A DNA stretch of 64,000 bases from Schaalia georgiae DSM 6843 (GTDB taxonomy: Bacteria; Actinomycetota; Actinomycetes; Actinomycetales; Actinomycetaceae), in contig NZ_AUBM01000011.1 in the NCBI RefSeq assembly GCF_000429245.1, positions 1-64,000 of the forward strand, written 5' to 3'. The notes beneath the pieces are model-generated. The model worked only from the letters and a program-made list of their open reading frames with translations, made no database searches and was not told the origin of the DNA. Positions 29,372-39,636 of the stretch are shown here, one piece after another. Within the stretch, counting starts at the first letter, position 1. The number at the start of each line of letters is the position of its first letter. Position numbers and translations under genes: made by a program.

Positions 29372-32293
29372 ATGGCCAACCAGTCGAACCGTTCCGCGTC
29401 CCCTAAGAAGAAGCCCGCCAGGCCCCGTTCCCCGAAGGGCGCGCAGCCGGCCCCCGCCTCGTCGGCCAGTGCCGCGCCGGGCCTGCTCTCCCGCGTGTTC
29501 TCGGCGATCGGTCGGGGGGCTGTGCGGTGCGCGGCCGCGTGGAGGGCGACGGACGCCCAGTTCAAGCGCGACGCCCTCGCCTTCGTTCTGGTCGCCATCG
29601 CGATAATCGTCGCCCTGCGCGAGTGGTTCCAGGTCTCCGGCGAGGCCGGCGACTTCATCCACCACAGCGCCGCCGGGCTGGTCGGCATCTTCTCCGTGGT
29701 GCTCCCCCTGGTCCTCGTGGCCTTCTCCGTGGAGCTCGTGCGCGCCCGCTCGGGCAAGTCCGCCGTGCCCCACCACGTCGCCGGGGGAGTGGGCGTGGCC
29801 TTCTCCCTGACGGGCCTGGTGCACGTCTCGCGCGGTAACCCCTCCATCGATCCCTTCGCGGCAGTGGAGCAGGCGGGCGGCATCGCCGGGTGGTTCATCG
29901 CGCGCCCCCTGTCGCTGCTGCTGTCGGTGTGGGGCGCCGCGGCGATCCTGGTCCTCCTGCTCCTCTACTCGTTCCTGCTGGCCACGCGCACCCGGGTCGC
30001 CGAGGTGCCCGCGCGCCTGCGGGAGGCGCGCGCCGCGCTGGCCCGCAAGCACGGGGCGGACTCCGTTCCCGGGTCCTCGGCTGACGGAGCCCGGGGCACG
30101 ACGGCGGGATCCACGGCCGACCGGAAGGAAGGCGGGCACGGGGGCCGCCCCGGCGACGACCCGCTCCTCGACCGCTACGACGGCGACGAGTCCTTCCGCA
30201 TGCCCCACGAGGTCAGCCCCGCCCAGGCTGCGGATGACGACGGGGCGACGACGGGAACCGACGGGGCGACCACGGTCCTGGGGGAGGACGCCGCACCAGC
30301 CGTGCGCCCCAGGACAACCCCCCAGGGGGCGCCCACCGAGGTCCTCACCCAGGTGCGGCCCACCATTGCCGCCCCCGAGCCCGACACGGTCCCGGCCCAT
30401 GTCCCCGAGCCCGACCCCGGGCTGGAGGCCCCGCCCATGACCGAGGCGCCCGCGGGAGGGTTCCAGGCCGACCTCGACGAGTCCATCGCCTACACCCTGC
30501 CCGCTGACGACCTGCTGGTCTGTGGTCCGCCCCACAAGACGCGCTCGGCTGTCAACGACCAGGTCGTGCGCGCGCTCGCGCAGGTGTTCGCCGATTTCAA
30601 CATCGACGCGCGGGTCACCGGGTTCTCACGCGGTCCGACGGTGACGCGCTACGAAGTCGTCCTGGGTGCGGGCGTGAAGGTCGACAAGCTCACCAATCTG
30701 TCGAAGAACATCGCCTACGCCGTCGCCTCGGCAGACGTGCGCATCCTGGCCCCGATCCCCGGCAAGTCGGCCATCGGCATCGAGATCCCCAACTCCGACA
30801 GGGAGAACGTCGCTCTGGGCGACGTGCTGCGTTCGGGTGCCGCCAGGCGCAACCAGCACCCCTTGGTGGTCGGCGTGGGCAAGGACGTCGAGGGCGGCTA
30901 CGTGGTGACGAATCTGGCCAAGACGCCGCACCTGCTGGTCGCCGGGCAGACCGGTTCGGGCAAGTCCTCGTTCGTGAACTCCATGATCACCTCCATCATG
31001 ATGCGCGCCACGCCGCAGCAGGTGCGGATGATCCTCGTCGACCCCAAGCGCGTCGAACTCACCATTTACGAGGGCATCCCCCACCTGATCTCGCCGATCA
31101 TCACCGACCCGAAGAAGGCCGCCGAGGCGCTCGAATGGGTCGTCAAGGAGATGGACGCCCGCTACAACGACTTGTCGGACTACGGCTTCAAGCACATCGA
31201 CGACTTCAACAAGGCGGTGTCCCTGGGGCAGGTCCAGGCCAAACCCGGCTTGGAGCGGGTCCTGCACCCGTACCCGTACCTGCTGGTCGTCGTCGATGAG
31301 CTCGCAGATCTCATGATGGTCGCGCCCCGCGACGTTGAGGCGTCCATCCAGCGCATCACCCAGTTGGCGCGCGCCGCCGGCATCCACCTGGTCCTGGCCA
31401 CGCAGCGCCCCTCCGTCGACGTGGTCACGGGCCTCATCAAGGCGAACATCCCCTCGCGACTCGCTTTCGCCACGTCCTCGCTCACGGACTCGCGCACGAT
31501 CCTGGACCAGCCCGGCGCGGAGAAGCTCATCGGCCAGGGCGACGCCCTCTACCTGCCCGCGGGCGCCTCGAAGCCGATGCGCGTGCAGGGCGCGTGGGTG
31601 TCGGAGTCGGAGATCCACCAGATAGTCTCCCACGTGAAGGGCCAGATGGAAGCCCACTACCGCGACGACGTGGTCCCCGAGCAGACTGCGGCGAAGGTCG
31701 CGGAGGACATCGGCGACGACTTGGACGACCTGCTGCAGGCAGCGGAGCTGGTGGTCTCGACGCAATTGGGGTCGACCTCCATGCTCCAGCGCAAGCTCCG
31801 CGTCGGCTTCGCCAGGGCGGGAAGGCTCATGGATCTGCTGGAGTCCCGCGATATTGTGGGCCCGTCGGAGGGGTCGAAGGCGCGCCAGGTGCTGGTCCCG
31901 CCCGAGCGGCTCCCCGAGGTCCTGGCGATGCTGCGCGGCGAGCAGGCGTCTCTGGACGGGGCGGGTACGGCCGCCCCCGCATCCCCTGCCGGATCCCGCC
32001 CCGCTCCGGGTTCCATCGCCCCCGCTCCCACTAAGGCATCCAGTGCTCCCGCGGCTGCGGGGCCCACTCCGGGCGCTGCCGCCGAGGCCGGGGCCCCGGG
32101 CGGGCGCAGCGCCGACGAAACACCTGGTGGCGCTGGGGACGGCGGCAGTGCGGGGGCGGTGGGCGGCGTAGCCGATTCGCCCAACAGGGGCAAGGACCCC
32201 TACGCTGGAACCGACTTCGGCGGTTCGGCGCCCGACTGGGTCGATGAGGAAGCGACTGGGGACGAGGACGCTTGGCAGCTCACAGGACGCTGA
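29372..32293 (+). CDS. ftsK: FtsK/SpoIIIE DNA translocase
   Basis: This 973-residue septal DNA pump moves chromosome ends during division. It has a Lys/Pro-rich N-terminus, about four membrane helices (residues ~66-205), and a long disordered linker. The motor follows with Walker A GQTGSGKSSFVNSM (~528), LVDPKRVELTIYEGIPHL and Walker B VVVDELADLMMV. A winged-helix gamma domain lies near residues 790-850, and a low-complexity Ala/Gly/Pro tail ends the protein. It begins the conserved ftsK-pgsA-clgR-recA region. Confidence 0.96.
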   Translation: MANQSNRSASPKKKPARPRSPKGAQPAPASSASAAPGLLSRVFSAIGRGAVRCAAAWRATDAQFKRDALAFVLVAIAIIVALREWFQVSGEAGDFIHHSAAGLVGIFSVVLPLVLVAFSVELVRARSGKSAVPHHVAGGVGVAFSLTGLVHVSRGNPSIDPFAAVEQAGGIAGWFIARPLSLLLSVWGAAAILVLLLLYSFLLATRTRVAEVPARLREARAALARKHGADSVPGSSADGARGTTAGSTADRKEGGHGGRPGDDPLLDRYDGDESFRMPHEVSPAQAADDDGATTGTDGATTVLGEDAAPAVRPRTTPQGAPTEVLTQVRPTIAAPEPDTVPAHVPEPDPGLEAPPMTEAPAGGFQADLDESIAYTLPADDLLVCGPPHKTRSAVNDQVVRALAQVFADFNIDARVTGFSRGPTVTRYEVVLGAGVKVDKLTNLSKNIAYAVASADVRILAPIPGKSAIGIEIPNSDRENVALGDVLRSGAARRNQHPLVVGVGKDVEGGYVVTNLAKTPHLLVAGQTGSGKSSFVNSMITSIMMRATPQQVRMILVDPKRVELTIYEGIPHLISPIITDPKKAAEALEWVVKEMDARYNDLSDYGFKHIDDFNKAVSLGQVQAKPGLERVLHPYPYLLVVVDELADLMMVAPRDVEASIQRITQLARAAGIHLVLATQRPSVDVVTGLIKANIPSRLAFATSSLTDSRTILDQPGAEKLIGQGDALYLPAGASKPMRVQGAWVSESEIHQIVSHVKGQMEAHYRDDVVPEQTAAKVAEDIGDDLDDLLQAAELVVSTQLGSTSMLQRKLRVGFARAGRLMDLLESRDIVGPSEGSKARQVLVPPERLPEVLAMLRGEQASLDGAGTAAPASPAGSRPAPGSIAPAPTKASSAPAAAGPTPGAAAEAGAPGGRSADETPGGAGDGGSAGAVGGVADSPNRGKDPYAGTDFGGSAPDWVDEEATGDEDAWQLTGR

Positions 32294-32313
32294 GCACAGT
32301 GGAAAGAGGCGAC

Positions 32314-33063
32314 GTGAACGACAACGTATCGCGGGTGCAGACCCGGCGGATCTCGAATTTGAACGTGGCGAATGCGCTCACGGTGACGAGGATCGTCCTG
32401 GTGCCCGTTTTCATCTACCTGGCCCTGAGACCGTCGTACCTGGAGCGTCTGCTCGCCTTCGTGGTCTTCGCCATCGCGGCCATCACCGACAAGTTCGACG
32501 GCCACTTGGCGCGAAGCTGGGGGCTCATCACGGACTTCGGTCGCATAGTGGATCCCATCGCCGACAAAGCCCTCACTCTGTCGGCCTTCGCCCTGCTGTC
32601 GTGGCAGGCCGTGCTGCCATGGTGGGTGACGATAGTCATCGCAGTACGCGAGCTCGGCATCACCTGGCTGCGCGCGGCGTTTCTGCGCCGAGGCGTCGTG
32701 GTCGCCGCGGCCTACGTGGGCAAGGTCAAGACGCTCCTGCAGATTCTGGCGCTGGGCACGCTGCTGATCCCGTGGGACTATCTGCCGGTGCTCGACCCCG
32801 CGTACACCTGGTTGGCGGAGGCGCTGGTCAGCCTGGGCCTTGCGCTCACCGGAGCGGCTCTGGCCGTCACGGTCTACTCGGGCATCACGTACATCGTCGA
32901 CGGCATGCGGATCAGCAAGGAGTTGGACGCCCAGGCCGACGACGAGGACCAGGCGCACAGCAACGGGGAGGGCGCCTGTGATGAGGACGACTGCCCTTCC
33001 GAGCAGGACACGGATGGCCCTTCGCAGCAGCGAGTTGCGCGCGGGGCAGCGTCCCAGGATTGA
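32314..33063 (+). CDS. pgsA: CDP-diacylglycerol-glycerol-3-phosphate 3-phosphatidyltransferase
   Basis: This 249-residue integral membrane enzyme makes phosphatidylglycerophosphate. The CDP-alcohol phosphatidyltransferase signature is complete: D59-x2-DG-x2-AR-x8-G76-x3-D80-x3-D84. About six helices are present, and an acidic C-terminal tail of ~45 residues is lineage-specific. GTG 32314 with AAAGAGG upstream is chosen; the upstream extension overlaps ftsK. Confidence 0.94.
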   Translation: MNDNVSRVQTRRISNLNVANALTVTRIVLVPVFIYLALRPSYLERLLAFVVFAIAAITDKFDGHLARSWGLITDFGRIVDPIADKALTLSAFALLSWQAVLPWWVTIVIAVRELGITWLRAAFLRRGVVVAAAYVGKVKTLLQILALGTLLIPWDYLPVLDPAYTWLAEALVSLGLALTGAALAVTVYSGITYIVDGMRISKELDAQADDEDQAHSNGEGACDEDDCPSEQDTDGPSQQRVARGAASQD

Positions 33064-33234
33064 GTCTAGGTGGCGCAATTTACAGACGAGGGGTGCCGAG
33101 GCGTGGAATGCGCACATGATCGGGGGCGTTGCACCACTATGAGCATTAATAGAAGCCACCCGGACCGCCGTCGCAGCGGTCCGATGCGCGGTACGGACAT
33201 GCGGTCGGTTCCGATGAGCCGCTACAGTAAAGGT

Positions 33235-33549
33235 ATGGAAAAGAAACCGCGCGAAACCGCACTGCTGCGCACGGAGCTCGGAGACGTCCTGCGCGGTATC
33301 CGCCAGCGCCAGGGCCGGACCCTGCGCGAGGTCTCCTCGGAGGCCCAGGTGTCGCTGGGGTACCTGTCCGAGGTGGAGCGCGGACAGAAGGAGGCGTCTT
33401 CCGAGCTGCTCGATGCTATCTCCCATGCCCTGGGGGTTCCCCTGTGGTTCGTGCTGCACGAGGTCTCCGACCGTATGGCGGTCGTTGATGGCGCAGTCGT
33501 CCCCGACGCGGTTCCCGACGACATTATGTCGGTCGCGTTGATCTCCTGA
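33235..33549 (+). CDS. clgR: ClgR-like XRE family regulator
   Basis: This 104-residue single-domain HTH protein has the ClgR pattern [20 protein letters not shown], then [21 protein letters not shown], which is the recognition helix region and family hallmark. ClgR activates clp protease and stress genes in actinobacteria. Here the position between pgsA and recA matches that family. TACAGT at 33222-33227 lies 7 nt before the ATG, so the mRNA may be leaderless. An in-frame extension upstream to 33070 is not supported by homology. The 171-bp gap before it holds no other gene. Confidence 0.9.
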   Translation: MEKKPRETALLRTELGDVLRGIRQRQGRTLREVSSEAQVSLGYLSEVERGQKEASSELLDAISHALGVPLWFVLHEVSDRMAVVDGAVVPDAVPDDIMSVALIS

Positions 33550-33551
33550 AC

Positions 33552-33788
33552 GTGAAGCACTCGGAGTTCTACGAAGCGGTCGAGGCCACCTTCGGGTCGG
33601 CGCTCGGCCGCTCCTATGTCACGGATCTCCACCTGGCGGAGCTTGGGGCCACAGCGGCCGAGGCGCTCGGCGCGGGCACCGATCCCGACCGGGTGTGGGA
33701 TGCCCTCACGCGGGAGACCGGCCGCGAGGACGCGCGCTGGATCCATCGCACCGACCCCGTCCGGCGACGCGGGGGCACTGACCGGTAG
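33552..33788 (+). CDS. DUF3046 family protein
   Basis: This 78-residue protein has the DUF3046 pattern [20 protein letters not shown] and a helix-rich middle, and is always found beside recA/clgR in actinobacteria. It starts (GTG) 2 nt after the clgR stop, so it is coupled. Function unknown. Confidence 0.9.
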   Translation: MKHSEFYEAVEATFGSALGRSYVTDLHLAELGATAAEALGAGTDPDRVWDALTRETGREDARWIHRTDPVRRRGGTDR

Positions 33789-33809
33789 ATGCGGCGTGTC
33801 GCCGCGCCA

Positions 33810-33831
33810 TCGAACATGTGTTCCATATAGT
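33810..33831 (+). promoter_or_regulatory. SOS box and -10 of recA
   Basis: TCGAACATGTGTTCCA (33810-33825) fits the actinobacterial LexA box GAAC-N4-GTTC exactly. TATAGT (33826-33831) directly follows and may be the -10. LexA binding would then block the promoter core. The recA start is 166 bp downstream, with a long untranslated leader. Confidence 0.8.
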
Positions 33832-33997
33832 CTGTCCACCGGTGGCTCCGGAGCCCGCGCCGCGTCCACAGGCGGTCCGCGGGCGTTCCGCAGACGCGTA
33901 TGGCCGCGCGTATCGTCATTACGCCGCCCCGGAGAGGGGAGGCGTCATCGGCCAGAAGGACAACGGGTCGGAGAGGCCCACGGAGAAAGGAACGCCC

Positions 33998-35083
33998 ATG
34001 GCTGCCCGCAAGAGCACGGCATCGCGCACGGTGGAGAATGACCGCAACAAGGCCCTCCAGGTCGCGCTGTCCCAGATCGACAAGCAGTTCGGGAAGGGGT
34101 CGGTCATGCGCCTGGGCGACGATTCCCGCCCGCCCGTCCAGGTGATCCCCACGGGCTCTCTGGCCCTCGACGTCGCCCTGGGCATTGGCGGCCTCCCCCG
34201 GGGCAGGGTCATCGAGATCTACGGGCCCGAGTCCTCGGGCAAGACCACGGTCGCCCTGCACGCCGTGGCGAACGCGCAGAAGGCGGGCGGCAACGCGGCT
34301 TTCATCGACGCTGAGCACGCCCTCGACCCGGTCTACGCCCGGGCCCTGGGGGTGGACACCGATTCGCTGCTGGTCTCCCAGCCCGACACTGGCGAGCAGG
34401 CCCTGGAGATCGCCGACATGCTGATCCGCTCGGGCGGCATCGACATCATCGTCATCGACTCCGTTGCCGCGCTGGTGCCCAAGGCGGAGATCGAAGGCGA
34501 GATGGGCGACTCCCACGTGGGCCTCCAGGCGCGCCTCATGAGCCAGGCCCTGCGCAAGATCACCGGCGCGCTCTCCGCGACGGGGACGACCGCGATCTTC
34601 ATCAACCAGCTCCGCGAGAAGATCGGCGTGTTCTTCGGCTCCCCGGAGACGACCACGGGCGGCAAGGCGCTGAAGTTCTACGCTTCGGTGCGCATCGACG
34701 TGCGCCGCATCGAGACCCTGAAGGAGGCGGGCGCCCCCGTGGGCAACCGCACCCGCGCCAAGGTCGTGAAGAACAAGATGGCACCCCCCTTCAAGCAGGC
34801 CGAGTTCGACATCGTCTACGGCAAGGGGATCTCCCGCGAGGGCTCGATCATCGACATGGGCGTCGATACCGGCATCGTGCGCAAATCCGGCTCCTGGTTC
34901 ACCTACGGCGACGACCAGCTGGGCCAGGGCAAGGAGAACGTCCGCCAGTTCCTGGTCGACAACCCGGCGCTGGCGGGGGAGATCGAGCAGAAGATCCTGG
35001 TCGCCCTGGGCATCGCCGAGGCCCCGCCCGAGGAGGCCTCCCAGGCGCCGTCCGTCGATCCCGACGAGGACGCGGGCTTCTGA
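33998..35083 (+). CDS. recA: recombinase RecA
   Basis: This 361-residue protein forms strand-exchange filaments and triggers LexA self-cleavage. It has Walker [10 protein letters not shown] (76-84), [10 protein letters not shown], Walker [16 protein letters not shown], loop L2 [16 protein letters not shown] and an acidic C-terminus. The ATG at 33998 with GGAGAAAGG upstream is chosen. No intein is present. Confidence 0.98.
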   Translation: MAARKSTASRTVENDRNKALQVALSQIDKQFGKGSVMRLGDDSRPPVQVIPTGSLALDVALGIGGLPRGRVIEIYGPESSGKTTVALHAVANAQKAGGNAAFIDAEHALDPVYARALGVDTDSLLVSQPDTGEQALEIADMLIRSGGIDIIVIDSVAALVPKAEIEGEMGDSHVGLQARLMSQALRKITGALSATGTTAIFINQLREKIGVFFGSPETTTGGKALKFYASVRIDVRRIETLKEAGAPVGNRTRAKVVKNKMAPPFKQAEFDIVYGKGISREGSIIDMGVDTGIVRKSGSWFTYGDDQLGQGKENVRQFLVDNPALAGEIEQKILVALGIAEAPPEEASQAPSVDPDEDAGF

Positions 35084-35086
35084 GCC

Positions 35087-35743
35087 ATGGAAGCCTACCA
35101 GGACCAGGAGGAGGACCCCGGGGCCCCGGAGCGCCCGGGGCCGGGGGAGGCGCGCGAAGGGCGGCCCTCCCCAGCCGAGCGGGCCCGCCTGATGCGCGAG
35201 CGCAACGCCGCACTTGAGGGGCCGAGGGCCGTCGAGGCGGCGCGCGAGGTCGCTCTGCGCCAGCTCGACACGCGGGCGCGGTCGCGGCGCGAACTGCTCG
35301 GCGCCATCGCGTCGCGGGGCTTCCGTGACGGGGTCGGCCAAGAGGTGGTCGCCCGGCTGGAGGCGGTGGGCCTCGTGGACGACCGCGCGTTCGCCCGGGC
35401 GCTTGTGCGCGAGCGCTTCGCGGCGCGGGGAAGGACCGGGCCCGCCCTGGTCGCGGAACTGCGGCGCAAGGGGCTGGACGGGGACACGATCGACGAGGCG
35501 GTGTCCACGATCAGTGCGGACGACGAGTACGACAGGGCGCGTCGGCTGGTGGAGGACAGGGCGCGCTCGGTGCGCGGCATGCCCCGCCGGGCCGCCTACC
35601 GCCGACTGGCGGGCATGCTCGCGCGCAAGGGCTACGGCCCGGACGTGTCCGCCCGCGCCGTGTGTGAGGCGCTGGACGCCCTGGGCAGCGGGGACGGCGA
35701 GGACGGGCCGTGGCAGGACGGGGAAGCGGGGTGGGGCGCATGA
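35087..35743 (+). CDS. recX: regulatory protein RecX
   Basis: This 218-residue modulator of RecA filament growth has tandem three-helix RecX repeats, seen in ALRQLDTRARSRRELLGAI, GLVDDRAFARALVRERF and the C-terminal repeat LARKGYGPDVSARAV. It begins 3 nt after recA and overlaps the cinA-like start, so it shares the SOS promoter. Confidence 0.93.
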   Translation: MEAYQDQEEDPGAPERPGPGEAREGRPSPAERARLMRERNAALEGPRAVEAAREVALRQLDTRARSRRELLGAIASRGFRDGVGQEVVARLEAVGLVDDRAFARALVRERFAARGRTGPALVAELRRKGLDGDTIDEAVSTISADDEYDRARRLVEDRARSVRGMPRRAAYRRLAGMLARKGYGPDVSARAVCEALDALGSGDGEDGPWQDGEAGWGA

Positions 35744-36222
35744 GGACCGAGGGGGTCGCCGCCCTCGTCGGGGAACTCGCCGCCCGGGGCTTGAGCATCG
35801 CCACCGCCGAATCGCTCACCGGGGGCGCCCTGGTGGCGCGCCTGGTCGACATACCCGGGGCCTCCAGAGTCGTGCGCGGGGGAGTGTGCACCTACGCCAC
35901 GGACACGAAGGCCTCCGTCCTGTCGGTGAGCAGGGAGCGCCTGGAGCTGGTGGGCCCCGTCGACGAGGAGGTCGCCAAGCAGATGGCCTCCGGCGCGCGC
36001 GCACTCTTCGGGGCCGACATCGCCCTGTCCACGACGGGGGTAGCCGGCCCGGGCAGCGCCGATGGCCACGAGGCGGGAACCGTCCACGTGGCGTGCGCGG
36101 CCCCCGGGGGCGCGCTGCACCGCCTCGTCCGCATACCCGGCGACCGGTGCGCCGTGCGCGCGGGAGCCGTGGACGCCGCCCTGGCACTGCTGCGTGAGGC
36201 GCTGGACGGGGGACTCCTTTGA
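35740..36222 (+). CDS. CinA C-terminal domain protein (nicotinamide-nucleotide amidase)
   Basis: This 160-residue protein consists only of the CinA C-terminal domain: [21 protein letters not shown], seen as [10 protein letters not shown] and DIPGAS, then [15 protein letters not shown] and [22 protein letters not shown] (seen as STTGVAGPG and EAGTVHVA). In other bacteria this domain deamidates NMN. The ATG overlaps the recX stop, so it may be induced with recA. Confidence 0.9.
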   Translation: MRTEGVAALVGELAARGLSIATAESLTGGALVARLVDIPGASRVVRGGVCTYATDTKASVLSVSRERLELVGPVDEEVAKQMASGARALFGADIALSTTGVAGPGSADGHEAGTVHVACAAPGGALHRLVRIPGDRCAVRAGAVDAALALLREALDGGLL

Positions 36223-36343
36223 CAAAGGGGGCGTTCCCATATTCGCCTCCTCGGACGCCGCTGTGGCGCGCTGTCCCCGCGCCACAGCGGCGCGGAAAGG
36301 CCCCGGCGGGGCGGAGCGCGCCAATGCCGGTAGACTCCAGGCG

Positions 36344-37870
36344 ATGAACCCGCACAATCCCCCCGCCCGGCCCCGCACCTACGCGGTGCGCACGCTGGGC
36401 TGCCAGATGAACGAACACGACTCCGAGCGCATGGCCGGCCTGCTGGAGCAGGCCGGACTGCTGCCCGTCGACCAGGTGCCCGAGGCGGCGGCCAGGGCGA
36501 CCGACGCGGGGGACATGGGCGCAGACGTGGTCGTCATCAACACGTGCTCGGTCCGGGAGAACGCAGCGACCCGGCTCTTCGGCAACCTCGGTCAGCTGGC
36601 GGCGGTCAAACGCGACCGCCCCGGGATGCAGATCGCTGTCGGCGGCTGCCTGGCCCAGCAGATGCGCGACGGCATCGTCGAGAGGGCGCCGTGGGTCGAT
36701 GCCGTGTTCGGCACCCACAATATCGACGTGCTGCCCGCGCTGCTGCGCCGCGCCGAGCACAACAGGGCCGCAGCTGTCGAGATCGAGGAATCCCTCAAAG
36801 TGTTCCCCTCAACGCTTCCTACACGCAGGGAGAGCGTGTACGCGGCGTGGGTGTCCATCTCCGTGGGCTGCAACAACACGTGCACCTTCTGCATCGTCCC
36901 CCGCCTGCGCGGAAAGGAACGCGACCGCCGCCCCGGGGAGATCCTGGCGGAGGTCGAGGCGGTCGCCTCGCAGGGAGCCATCGAGGTGACCCTGCTGGGC
37001 CAGAACGTCAACTCCTACGGCGTGGGCTTCGGCGAGCGCCGGGCCTTCGCGGACCTGCTGCGCGCGGTGGGCGGGGTCGAGGGCGTCGAACGGGTGCGCT
37101 TCACGTCCCCGCACCCGGCGGCCTTCACCGACGACGTGATCGACGCCATGGCGACGACGCCCACAGTCATGCCGAGCCTGCACATGCCCCTGCAGTCGGG
37201 GTCGGACAGGGTGCTGCGCCAGATGCGGCGCTCGTACAGGCGCGAGCGGTTCATGGGGATCCTCGAGCGGGTGCGCGCCGCGGTCCCCGCGGCGGCGATC
37301 ACCACGGACATCATCGTCGGCTTCCCCGGCGAGACGGAGGAGGACTTCGCCCAGACGCTGCAGGTCGTCGAGGAGGCGCGTTTCGCCTCGGCGTTCACAT
37401 TCCTCTACTCGCCCAGGCCGGGAACGCCCGCCGCGGACCGCGAGGACCAGGTCCCGGCGGATGTGGCGCTCGAGCGGTACAAGCGCCTCGTCGCACTACA
37501 GGAGCGCATCTGCGCCGAGGACAACGCCGCCCTGGAGGGCGCTGGGGTGGAGGTGCTCGTCTCGGAGGGCGACGGGCGCAAGGACGGCGCCACCCGCCGC
37601 ATCACCGGGCGGGCCCGCGACAACAGGCTGGTCCACGTCGGACTACCGGACTCCCTGTCCGGCGCCGACAGGCCCCGACCTGGCGACATGATCCGGGCGA
37701 GCGTCACCCACGGCGCCCCCCACCACCTGATCGCCGACTCGGGCCTCGAGGGAGGGCTCTTCGAGATCCGGCGCACCCGCGCCGGCGACGCCTGGCAGGC
37801 GGGCCGGGACGCGGCAGAGCCAGGAACCGGGGTCGCCCTCGGCATGCCCACTGTCCGCGTCGGCGGCTGA
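36344..37870 (+). CDS. miaB: tRNA-2-methylthio-N6-dimethylallyladenosine synthase
   Basis: This 508-residue radical-SAM methylthiotransferase modifies A37 of tRNAs. The N-terminal UPF0004 domain has cluster Cys20, Cys68 and Cys102. The radical SAM cluster is Cys176, Cys180 and Cys183 (CNNTCTFC). A TRAM domain sits near residues ~390-460. It acts after MiaA, encoded 2 kb downstream. The ATG at 36344 gives the usual [17 protein letters not shown] start. Confidence 0.96.
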   Translation: MNPHNPPARPRTYAVRTLGCQMNEHDSERMAGLLEQAGLLPVDQVPEAAARATDAGDMGADVVVINTCSVRENAATRLFGNLGQLAAVKRDRPGMQIAVGGCLAQQMRDGIVERAPWVDAVFGTHNIDVLPALLRRAEHNRAAAVEIEESLKVFPSTLPTRRESVYAAWVSISVGCNNTCTFCIVPRLRGKERDRRPGEILAEVEAVASQGAIEVTLLGQNVNSYGVGFGERRAFADLLRAVGGVEGVERVRFTSPHPAAFTDDVIDAMATTPTVMPSLHMPLQSGSDRVLRQMRRSYRRERFMGILERVRAAVPAAAITTDIIVGFPGETEEDFAQTLQVVEEARFASAFTFLYSPRPGTPAADREDQVPADVALERYKRLVALQERICAEDNAALEGAGVEVLVSEGDGRKDGATRRITGRARDNRLVHVGLPDSLSGADRPRPGDMIRASVTHGAPHHLIADSGLEGGLFEIRRTRAGDAWQAGRDAAEPGTGVALGMPTVRVGG

Positions 37871-38034
37871 GGGGCCGGGGGGCGCTGACGCGCGTTATCG
37901 GCACCAGCGCGCGTTATATCCCCCTCACGGTGTCGACAACCCCCTCACGGTGTCGACAACGCGCGTCCACACTCGCGCCAGAGCCGGTCCCCAGCCCGGC
38001 TTTCCTCTGGGTTGTGTGCCCCTCCCCCGGGGTA
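37871..38034. repeat. short tandem repeats after miaB
   Basis: A 20-bp unit (CCCCTCACGGTGTCGACAAC) occurs twice head-to-tail at 37921-37940 and 37941-37960. Just before it, GCGCGTTAT also occurs twice. No gene is seen. Confidence 0.6.
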
Positions 38035-38136
38035 CGCACACAAGGACCCTAATTTACGTAACACGCGCCGCACACAAGGGCGGAATCAAGCCCTTGTGTG
38101 CGGTGTTGTGTTTCCTAATCCTGTCCCTTGTGTGCG
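38035..38136. repeat. 102-bp four-armed palindromic element, copy 1
   Basis: The terminal inverted repeats CGCACACAAGG and CCTTGTGTGCG bound the element. A perfect central inverted repeat (CGCACACAAGGGC 38069-38081, GCCCTTGTGTGCG 38090-38102, 8-nt loop) lies inside. The motif therefore occurs four times, two direct and two inverted, with a 34-nt period. A second copy of the same length lies inverted at 41859-41960. No coding potential and no clear target duplication is seen. Confidence 0.75.
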
Positions 38137-38430
38137 ACATCTAGAAGGAGTGAGGGGTGGGCCCTCGGGCAATGGCGGCTCCGCGCCCGCGGGCCTTGGA
38201 GGCGCGCCCCAGGGGAACATGAAAGCGCTGTGACTGGAGCCGCAATGCTGTAGCGTTGTCCTATGGCGGTCATCACTGCGAAGTGGTGGTCGGCCTTCGG
38301 GACTGCTCCCGGGAGCGAGGACCGCGCAGAGCCCCCAATATAAATGCGATCCTCCGCCGAACACGTGCGGGGACGCGGCACAGCCGCGCCCCCACACGAG
38401 TCGGGCGAAACAACCGGGAGCAGTCCGCCC
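38137..38430. other. intergenic gap after element copy 1
   Basis: I see no gene, RNA or strong hairpin here. The stretch ends at the stop of a minus-strand YbjN gene. Confidence 0.5.
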
Positions 38431-39141
38431 CTACGCCCCGTCCTCTCGGGCATGTGCGGACGGCTCGGCCCTCTCCTCATCGGCAGCCGGAACCGGTGCG
38501 GGCTCCGCGCCGTCCTCGGCGGCAGCGGGGTCCGGCTCGGAGACGGCCCCGTTCTCGTCGGAAGCGGGGGCGGACTCGGATCCGGCCCCCTCCTCGTCGG
38601 AGGCGCCGCCCGTCCCGTCCCCTCCGGCTTGGGCGAGTTCGCGCGCCAACGACAGGCCGACCACAACGCCGCGACGGATCATCGCGTGGATCTGACGGTC
38701 CGACATGCCCTCGCCGACGAAGAAGCGGCTGGCCGCGACCAGCAGCGGCTGCCCCGCCTCGGGGACCGGGAACACAGTGGGCTGCAGGTGGGCGGCGTTC
38801 CAGTCGTTGGCGATGCGGTCGAGGTCGGCCAGCTCCGCCCCCTGCACCAAGAGGCGCAGCTCGACCTGGGCCCACGGGCAGTCCGCGGGCTCGCGGTGGA
38901 TCTGGAAGTTCCCCTCCTCCACCTGCGTGGCCGCGACGAACTCGGAAGTGGCGACCGGCAGGCCGTCGCCCTCCAGGACGGCGGCGATGCGCTCGATGGT
39001 CACGGGTTGGACTTCGGTGCCCCACTTGAGCGCGAACTCGTCGGGACCCGGGCCCCCCGCTGCCGGGGCGCCCTGCTCGGCTGCCCCGGGGGACGCGGCC
39101 GACTCGTCGCCGTCGAGGGTGAAGGACTTCCACTCAGGCAT
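38431..39141 (-). CDS. YbjN domain protein with acidic tail
   Basis: This 236-residue protein has a central YbjN-like domain (residues ~45-160: TIERIAAVLEGDGLPVA, FFVGEGMSDRQIHAMIRRGV). Its C-terminal tail of ~70 residues is a low-complexity Ala/Glu/Asp/Pro region. YbjN domains resemble type III chaperones and act in several bacteria as stress or regulatory adaptors; the role here is unknown. Its start overlaps the end of the upstream YbjN gene by 8 nt, so the two are co-translated. Confidence 0.75.
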   Translation of the reverse strand: MPEWKSFTLDGDESAASPGAAEQGAPAAGGPGPDEFALKWGTEVQPVTIERIAAVLEGDGLPVATSEFVAATQVEEGNFQIHREPADCPWAQVELRLLVQGAELADLDRIANDWNAAHLQPTVFPVPEAGQPLLVAASRFFVGEGMSDRQIHAMIRRGVVVGLSLARELAQAGGDGTGGASDEEGAGSESAPASDENGAVSEPDPAAAEDGAEPAPVPAADEERAEPSAHAREDGA

Positions 39142-39577
39142 GATCGGCCTCCTTGGCCCACTGGTCGGGGAACGCTATGTCGAGTTGGTTCATCATCGCG
39201 ATGGTGGCCATGAGGAACTGGGAGACCTCGGCGTTGAGCTGCGCGTCTGACGCTCCGACCACCCAGTTGAACGTGTGCTGCATGTGCAGAGTGATCGTCC
39301 CCTGCTCCGTGGGGGTGCTCACCACTTTGGGCAGGTAGGTGGAGGCGTTGAGGTTGCGCACCGCCTCCGCCAACTGGTCGGCGTGCTTCGCGTCGAAGGA
39401 CCGGGGGTAGTCGGCGACGCCCTGGCCGGGATTGTCCTGGGGGACGGCGATCCGCACGGTGCGGGCGGGCAGGATCACGGCGACCTGCTGCTCCGCGACG
39501 AAGGGAATGAGGCCCGTCGCGGCCACGGCTTCGCACACGCGCGGCAGCGTGACGGGAGGAGTGTCTTGTGTGCTCAT
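39134..39577 (-). CDS. YbjN domain protein
   Basis: This 147-residue YbjN-like protein (LPRVCEAVAATGLIPFV and SQFLMATIAMMNQLDIAFP) is the partner and probable paralogue of the downstream gene, and the first of the two in the unit. It is divergent from miaA with a 59-bp gap. Paired YbjN genes may form heterodimers, but that is inference. Confidence 0.75.
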   Translation of the reverse strand: MSTQDTPPVTLPRVCEAVAATGLIPFVAEQQVAVILPARTVRIAVPQDNPGQGVADYPRSFDAKHADQLAEAVRNLNASTYLPKVVSTPTEQGTITLHMQHTFNWVVGASDAQLNAEVSQFLMATIAMMNQLDIAFPDQWAKEADHA

Positions 39578-39636
39578 GCGCCCAGCCTATCGGCACGTGG
39601 GCGTCCGGCGGTAGGACGTGCCCATACACTGGAGCC

